6,121 nucleotides of DNA from Alphaproteobacteria bacterium (lineage in GTDB: Bacteria; Pseudomonadota; Alphaproteobacteria; CAAGCB01; CAG-977): positions 1 to 6,121 of the forward strand of contig JAJXEL010000083.1 in NCBI GenBank assembly GCA_021639925.1, in the 5' to 3' direction. Positions within the stretch are counted from its first letter, which is position 1. Each line of letters begins with the position of its first letter. Positions 6,108 through 6,121 of this stretch are shown one piece after another. The position numbers and the translations under genes were made by a program. Under the pieces are notes generated by a model. It ran no database searches. It saw only the letters and a program-made list of their open reading frames with translations, and was not told the origin of the DNA.

Positions 6108-6121
6108 ATAGGGCTTAATTA

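Overview
The window is about 6.1 kb of ordinary-looking chromosomal DNA with a dense, mosaic-strand gene layout and mid GC content. The pairing of a P-protein-like chorismate mutase with a HisC-type aminotransferase, close to a DUF2125-like membrane protein, points to an alphaproteobacterium, most likely of Rhodospirillales type. That placement is an inference from gene content and order. I see no RNA genes, mobile elements, CRISPR arrays or long repeats.

Left part (1-2367). The 5' portion of hisI (phosphoribosyl-AMP cyclohydrolase) runs off the left edge on the minus strand. It is divergent, across an 86-bp gap, from a plus-strand pair: a chorismate mutase with a degenerate prephenate-dehydratase/ACT-like tail, and hisC. 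The pair is separated by 12 bp and is probably an operon. Together they would supply prephenate and transaminate histidinol phosphate and possibly aromatic keto acids.

Middle part (2354-4350). A minus-strand pair consists of a membrane-anchored DUF2125-like protein followed, after 2 bp, by a very compact exported alkaline-phosphatase-family enzyme. The phosphatase gene converges on hisC and overlaps it by 14 bp. From memory of related genomes, a TyrA-type dehydrogenase commonly lies between hisC and the DUF2125 gene; here that position is taken by the phosphatase.

Right part (4351-6121). A HAD-family hydrolase on the plus strand converges on a minus-strand S66 (MccF/LD-carboxypeptidase-like) peptidase. 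Their stop codons share the four bases TTAA, and a probable intrinsic terminator hairpin is centred on those stops. At the right edge a strong terminator on the minus strand ends transcription from a gene beyond the window.

Most of the window is housekeeping. The points worth a second look are the compact phosphatase and its position, the catalytically stripped P-protein-like tail, and the terminator built into overlapping convergent stops. I found nothing that I would call a new multi-gene system.
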